Assembly (NCBI RefSeq): GCF_017377735.1
Contig: NZ_JAFVMH010000002.1
Span: forward strand, 1-64,000
Source: Acetobacter garciniae
GTDB taxonomy: Bacteria; Pseudomonadota; Alphaproteobacteria; Acetobacterales; Acetobacteraceae
Reading direction: 5' to 3'
Length of the DNA: 64,000 nucleotides
Positions 59,852-64,000 of this stretch are shown here, in pieces. The stretch's first letter is position 1, and each line of letters begins with the position of its first letter. The notes under the pieces are model-generated. The model was not told the DNA's origin, ran no database searches, and was given only the letters and a program-made list of their open reading frames with translations. The position numbers and the translations under genes were made by a program.

Positions 59852-62800
59852 TTACGGCGCGGCTTGCGGGGCGTGGCTGTCCAGCAGGGCGGCGGGCAGC
59901 ACATCCGCGCGGGGCTGTTCGGTCCAGACCAGCACGCAGGTGACGGGTTTTTGCGGCCAGATCTGCCCCAGCAACACGCGGTAGGCGGCCATCTGGCGCA
60001 GATAGAGCACGGGCGTGTCCTCCACCCGGCGGGGCACGTGGCGACCGCTCTTGAAATCGCAGACCACAATGCGGTCATCCAGCACGCACATGCGATCCAC
60101 CTGCCCCATGATGACCTGCGCGCCCGCAACCCCCACCAGCCGCTGTTCGGCCCGGGCCCGGGGGGTGAACAGCGGGGCCAGGTCGGGCAGGCGCAGCACC
60201 GCCACCACCTTGGCCGCCAGGGCCGCGGCTTCATCCGCATTCAGGCCGCTGGCGGGGCGTTCAAGCCATGCGCGGGCCAGATCGGCCTGCCGGTCGGGCG
60301 CATGGTCGGGCAGGAACTGCAACAGCGCATGCACCATGCTGCCCTTGCGAAACGCCGCTTCACGCGCCTGGGCGGGGCTGATGCGTGACACCTCCAGCGG
60401 GGAGCGCGCGGGCGGGAGCGGGCCCAGCATGGCATCATCCGGGCGGGCGGGGGCGAGCGGGCGCGCCAGAGGGGCTTCCGCTACCGGCGGGGTGGCGCGC
60501 CATGACGGTGCATGCCCCACCCAGCCCGGCAGGGCGGGCGGCAAGGGAGGCGGCGAGCCCTCCCCCAAGGCCGAAGCCGCGCCAGGAGCCTGCGCGCCTG
60601 CTTTTGGGCCGGATGGCGCGGGGGATTGGGGCCGGGACGGAAGCCGCGACGGCGGGGGGGCGGGCAGTTCCTCCAGCACCAGGCGCTGCGCGGCCGGGGT
60701 GTCGGCCGGAATGTCGGCAGGGGCGGGGCTGCCGGGGCCGTTCGTATCCGCATCATCGTCCCAGCCGCGTGGTTGCGCGCCGGCGCGCTCGAACCCAAGG
60801 CGGCAGCGTTCGTACCAGCTTTCGGGCGGGACGGTGCGGCCGGGTTTCCAGCCGCAGACCACCAGCCGGTCGGCAGCCCGCGTCAGCGCCACGTAGAGCA
60901 GGCGGTTATATTCCTCCACCGCGCGTGCGCGCATGGCTTCGGCCAGCTTGCGGGTCAGCCCCACGGCCATGGCGGCACGCGGCACATACAAAGGCACGTC
61001 CAGCCCGGACTGGGCGTCATGCGTCCAGAACAGCCGGTCTTCGAATTTGGGCGTGCCCACCGTGTCGGGCAGGATGACAAGACGGGCCTGCAACCCCTTG
61101 GACCCGTGCGCGGTCATGACGCGCACCGCATTGCCACCGGCTTCGGCCTCGCGCCGGACGGCCTCCTGCGAATGGCGCAGCCAGTGCAGGAAGCCCTGCA
61201 GGGAAGGCGGGTTCTGGTCCTGGTAGCGCAGGGCGGTCGAAAGCAGTTCATCCACCGGTTCCGCCGCTTCCGGCCCCAGCCGGGCCAGCAGCCGCGCGCG
61301 CCCGCCAAGCTGGCCCAGCGCCATGCACAGCAGTTCATAGGGGCTGAGGTAATCCACCCGGCCGAACAATGTCTCCAGCATGGTCCAGGCCTGCGCCCAG
61401 TCGGGCCGCATGGCGTGGCGTTCGCGCAGGGCAGACCACAGGGGTTCGCCCCTTTCGCGGCCCGTGGCCAGCGCCATCAGGCTGTCGTCGCTCAGCCCAC
61501 CAAGGGGGGATGTCAGCACGCAGGCCAGGGTCAGGTCGTCCTGGGGCAGCAGCAGGGCGGCGCACAGGGCCATGAGATCCTGCACGGCAAGCTGGTCCGC
61601 AAGGCCCGTGCGCACCAGGCTTATCACCGGAATGGCCTGTTCCTTGAGGGCCCGCACCAGCATGCCCACAAATGGCGAACGCCTTGGCACCAGCACCAGC
61701 ACATCAGCCGGGGTCAGCGGCTTTTGCCCCGGCTGTGCGGGGGCCGCAAGCTGGCGGGCAATGTAGCGGGCCAGCCTGTCGGCCAGTTTCTGGCGCGGGC
61801 TCTGGCGCGTCGTATTGGCCTGTGCGGGCTGCCAGGGGCTTATGGCCTGTGCGTCGTCCTCCTCCTCCGCCTCTTCCAGCGGCCAGAGTTCCACACGCCC
61901 GCCTTCGCCCGGCCGGGCGGTGACATGGCGCATGCCACGCCGGGGCGCGGCCCCATCGCCCCCCGCGCCCTGTGTATCGCCCTCGTCCTCCACCACCACG
62001 CCACGGGCGGCCTGCGGGCAGGCAAAAACGGCATCGACCAATGCCAGCACCGGGGCGGTGGAGCGGAACGAGACTGTCAGTTCGGGTTCGCGCCACGGCA
62101 GGGCGGCCCCCAGCGCGCGCTGCTTGAAACGGTTGCGCCAGTCGCGGAACGCTTCGGGGTCCGCCCCCTGGAACCCGTAGATGGACTGCTTGTAATCCCC
62201 CACCGCGAATACCGTGCGCGGCCCGTCATCCACGGTGCGCGCGCCCTCACCCACGAAAAATTCCTCCGTCAGGTCCCCCGCGATCCGCCATTGCTCGGGC
62301 GAGGTATCCTGCACCTCATCGAGCAGGAGATGATCTATCCCGCCATCGAGCTTGTACAGCACCCAGGCCGCACCAGGCTGGCGCAGCAGGGCCAGCGTAC
62401 GGTGGATCAGGTCATCATATTCCATCTGCCCGTGCGCCAGCTTGCGCCGGGCATAGGCTTCGGCCACGGGGGCGGCGGCCCGCAACACTGCCGTGCCCAG
62501 CCGCGCCAGGTGGCGGGCGTTCAGCGCATCCTCCACCGCCATGATCCGCTCGCCCTCGTCCTGCAGAAGCTGGGCGATTTCCTCGTGCTCCTTGGCAAGC
62601 CTGGGGCTTATCAGCCCTTGGCGGCGGGGCTTGCCGTCCCGTGTCAGCAGGCCTTCGCGCCATAGCTGCCAGTTTGCCGCGCGATCGGCGGGGGGCAGGG
62701 CCAGCCAGTCGAGCAGGCGCGTGACATTGGCGCGGATTGCCTCCGTCCCTTTTTTCTCCAGCAGGCAGAAGGCTTCGCGCAGGGCCTTCTCCTGCGCGAA

Positions 62801-63649
62801 GCCTGTGCAGGCGTTTTCGATAAACGTGGCGTCGTCCATGCGCAGGGCAGCGGGGGTCAGGCCCAGTGCGCGGCACAGAACCGCCTGGGCCTGTTCGGGC
62901 TGCGTGCCCGCCAAAGCCAGCATGGGCTGGGCGGAGGGGCTGCGCCGGAGGGTAGCCGCCAGGGTCATGAAATCCCCCAGCCCGATCTGCCCGGCCAGGG
63001 TGGCCAGCACATCCGCCCCCAATGTGCCCAGCACCGATTCGGCACAGCTTTGCAGGGCCAGGGCGGCTTCTGTTTCCTCCATGACCGTGAAATGGGGGTT
63101 CATGGCCGCTTCAAGCGGGAAGCGCCGCAGCAGCGACTGGCAAAAGGCATGGATGGTGCCGATCCGCATGCCGCCGGGCATGTCCAGCACCTGCGCGAAC
63201 AGCGCACGCGCGCGGGCACGGGTATCGGGGGTGGCGGGCACCGACAGGGCCTGCAGTTCGCTATCCAGGGCCGCATCCGCCAGCGTGACCCACCGGCCCA
63301 GCCGCGTTTGCAGGCGAATGGCCATTTCCGCCGCCGCCGCCTTGGTAAAGGTCAGGCACAATATCCGCTCGGGCGGGCTGCCGGGCAGCAATGTGGGCTC
63401 GCCCGGGGGGGCGTGGGGGTCAAGCCGGGGGAGCATCAGCCGCAGCAGGCGGTCGATCAGCAGTTTCGTCTTGCCACTGCCCGCCGAGGCGGAGACGAAA
63501 ACCGACGCCGTGGGGTCCGAAGCCATGGCCTGCTGGCGGTTGGCCTGGGCGATGGCCCCAGTATCGGGGCCCGGAGCAGACCCAGATACAGGCCCGCGAG
63601 CAGCCCCGGCAACAGCGCCGCAATCAGCGCCTTGAACTGGTCCGCTCAT
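59852..63649 (-). CDS. addA: Double-strand break repair helicase-nuclease AddA
   Basis: A 1265-residue UvrD-like helicase with a C-terminal RecB-type nuclease, which with AddB processes DNA ends for RecA. Walker A is SASAGSGKTK (K60) after an Ala/Gly-rich N-terminal tail; LCLTFTKAAAAEMA is motif Ia, HLLLDEVQDTSPEQW motif II, and VMTAHGSKGLQARLVILPD with YNRLLYVALTRAADRLVVCG are motifs V and VI. The nuclease part has GQVDRMCVLDDRIVVCDFKS, with the catalytic D and D-x-K. A Pro/Ala-rich spacer sits between about 985 and 1090. Its ATG overlaps the addB stop by 4 nt. Confidence 0.96.
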   Translation of the reverse strand: MSGPVQGADCGAVAGAARGPVSGSAPGPDTGAIAQANRQQAMASDPTASVFVSASAGSGKTKLLIDRLLRLMLPRLDPHAPPGEPTLLPGSPPERILCLTFTKAAAAEMAIRLQTRLGRWVTLADAALDSELQALSVPATPDTRARARALFAQVLDMPGGMRIGTIHAFCQSLLRRFPLEAAMNPHFTVMEETEAALALQSCAESVLGTLGADVLATLAGQIGLGDFMTLAATLRRSPSAQPMLALAGTQPEQAQAVLCRALGLTPAALRMDDATFIENACTGFAQEKALREAFCLLEKKGTEAIRANVTRLLDWLALPPADRAANWQLWREGLLTRDGKPRRQGLISPRLAKEHEEIAQLLQDEGERIMAVEDALNARHLARLGTAVLRAAAPVAEAYARRKLAHGQMEYDDLIHRTLALLRQPGAAWVLYKLDGGIDHLLLDEVQDTSPEQWRIAGDLTEEFFVGEGARTVDDGPRTVFAVGDYKQSIYGFQGADPEAFRDWRNRFKQRALGAALPWREPELTVSFRSTAPVLALVDAVFACPQAARGVVVEDEGDTQGAGGDGAAPRRGMRHVTARPGEGGRVELWPLEEAEEEDDAQAISPWQPAQANTTRQSPRQKLADRLARYIARQLAAPAQPGQKPLTPADVLVLVPRRSPFVGMLVRALKEQAIPVISLVRTGLADQLAVQDLMALCAALLLPQDDLTLACVLTSPLGGLSDDSLMALATGRERGEPLWSALRERHAMRPDWAQAWTMLETLFGRVDYLSPYELLCMALGQLGGRARLLARLGPEAAEPVDELLSTALRYQDQNPPSLQGFLHWLRHSQEAVRREAEAGGNAVRVMTAHGSKGLQARLVILPDTVGTPKFEDRLFWTHDAQSGLDVPLYVPRAAMAVGLTRKLAEAMRARAVEEYNRLLYVALTRAADRLVVCGWKPGRTVPPESWYERCRLGFERAGAQPRGWDDDADTNGPGSPAPADIPADTPAAQRLVLEELPAPPPSRLPSRPQSPAPSGPKAGAQAPGAASALGEGSPPPLPPALPGWVGHAPSWRATPPVAEAPLARPLAPARPDDAMLGPLPPARSPLEVSRISPAQAREAAFRKGSMVHALLQFLPDHAPDRQADLARAWLERPASGLNADEAAALAAKVVAVLRLPDLAPLFTPRARAEQRLVGVAGAQVIMGQVDRMCVLDDRIVVCDFKSGRHVPRRVEDTPVLYLRQMAAYRVLLGQIWPQKPVTCVLVWTEQPRADVLPAALLDSHAPQAAP

Positions 63650-64000
63650 GGTTCATTCTCCGTGCGGGCGGCACTCCATTCGGGCACCCGGGCCAGGCGG
63701 GCGTAATCGGCAAAGCGGGGTTCCTGGCCGGGATGCGGGTGCGAAAGATACGGCCGGGCCGGGTCATCGTAGGCGGCAATGCGTTCGAGCAGCTTCTGCC
63801 ATGTCTGTTCGGCCAGTTCGGTCAGGTCAGGCACTTCAGGCGGGGCAATGCTGACCGCCTGCCCCGGCTCGGGCCCGCCGGTCAGCCGCCAGTAGGTCAG
63901 CGCGCCGATGGAGCAGCCCACGGGCACCGCGTCGAACCCGCCTTGCAGGATCATGGCGGCTTCGAGCGGGAGCTGGGGGCTCCACCCCGCCAGCACGTCG
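63646..64000 (-). CDS. addB: AddB, C-terminal part (runs off the window)
   Basis: The last 117 or so residues of AddB, the nuclease partner of AddA. It contains GWSPQLPLEAAMILQGGFDA, CSIGALTYWRLTGG and the C-terminal PRFADYARLARVPEWS, characteristic of alphaproteobacterial AddB just after the RecB-like nuclease motif. The gene continues beyond base 64000, so its start is not visible. The stop overlaps the addA ATG (ATGA). Confidence 0.9.
   Translation of the reverse strand, partial: DVLAGWSPQLPLEAAMILQGGFDAVPVGCSIGALTYWRLTGGPEPGQAVSIAPPEVPDLTELAEQTWQKLLERIAAYDDPARPYLSHPHPGQEPRFADYARLARVPEWSAARTENEP

Noticed and set aside
60512..62665. A 717-codon plus-strand frame opposite addA
   Set aside because: Antisense shadow of a helicase with all UvrD motifs; no signal, motif or ribosome binding site.

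Overview
The window is about 64 kb of a high-GC alphaproteobacterial chromosome, most plausibly an acetic acid bacterium (Acetobacteraceae; a Komagataeibacter/Gluconacetobacter-like organism). The basis is inference: dense GC-rich genes, an ETF/ETF-QO operon, an OprB-type porin next to a Pit phosphate transporter, type II NADH dehydrogenase, a one-cysteine (C-T-S-A) DksA, addB-addA-trxA and accD-folC gene orders, and AT-rich dispersed intergenic repeats. No ribosomal RNA, integrase, transposase or CRISPR array is visible. Almost everything reads as core chromosome.

Layout. 0.1-2.6 kb: an outer-membrane efflux lipoprotein divergent from a TetR repressor, with a perfect inverted-repeat operator between them. 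2.7-6.1 kb: ETF-QO, etfB and etfA as one operon. 6.2-6.9 kb: a 2OG-Fe(II) oxygenase-like gene. 7.1-10.6 kb: an oxygen-response locus in which an FNR regulator diverges from ompW-hemN, with two perfect FNR boxes. 10.7-17.7 kb: DegP protease, TadA, a class I glutamine amidotransferase, RluB-type pseudouridine synthase, RsmD, SSB and a second TetR regulator. 18-25.3 kb: type II NADH dehydrogenase, aldehyde dehydrogenase, a 1.4-kb gene-poor tract with three clustered hairpins, dksA, tRNA-Thr(GGT), a glycine-rich lipoprotein and tyrS. 25.5-33.6 kb: TldD, a histidine phosphatase, a flavin reductase-like protein, nitronate monooxygenase, OprB porin plus Pit transporter, and a small membrane protein. 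33.8-42.6 kb: an ABC-F ATPase, then the main accessory island: a candidate structured RNA, an RNase A-like toxin with an overlapping probable immunity gene, a FkbM methyltransferase, ArfB, a large unrecognised PLP-dependent enzyme and a rhamnosyltransferase-like GT2. 42.8-48.4 kb: FtsK, RluA-type pseudouridine synthase, GT4 and GST. 48.7-52.6 kb: two cysteine desulfurases, a ferredoxin and MnmA, which together look like a sulfur-mobilisation and tRNA-thiolation operon. 53-64 kb: an alpha/beta hydrolase, TrmJ, CysS, tRNA-Thr(TGT), accD-folC, trxA, addA and the end of addB.

The most interesting parts are the toxin/immunity pair near 36 kb (GC-rich N-terminus, AT-rich C-terminal toxin domain, 29-nt overlap with the partner gene), the structured RNA or leader that ends in a strong terminator just upstream of it, the 698-residue PLP enzyme at 39-41 kb, and a five-copy family of about 100-bp double-hairpin repeats at gene 3' ends. 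All assignments come from reading motifs and translated sequence; no database search was run.
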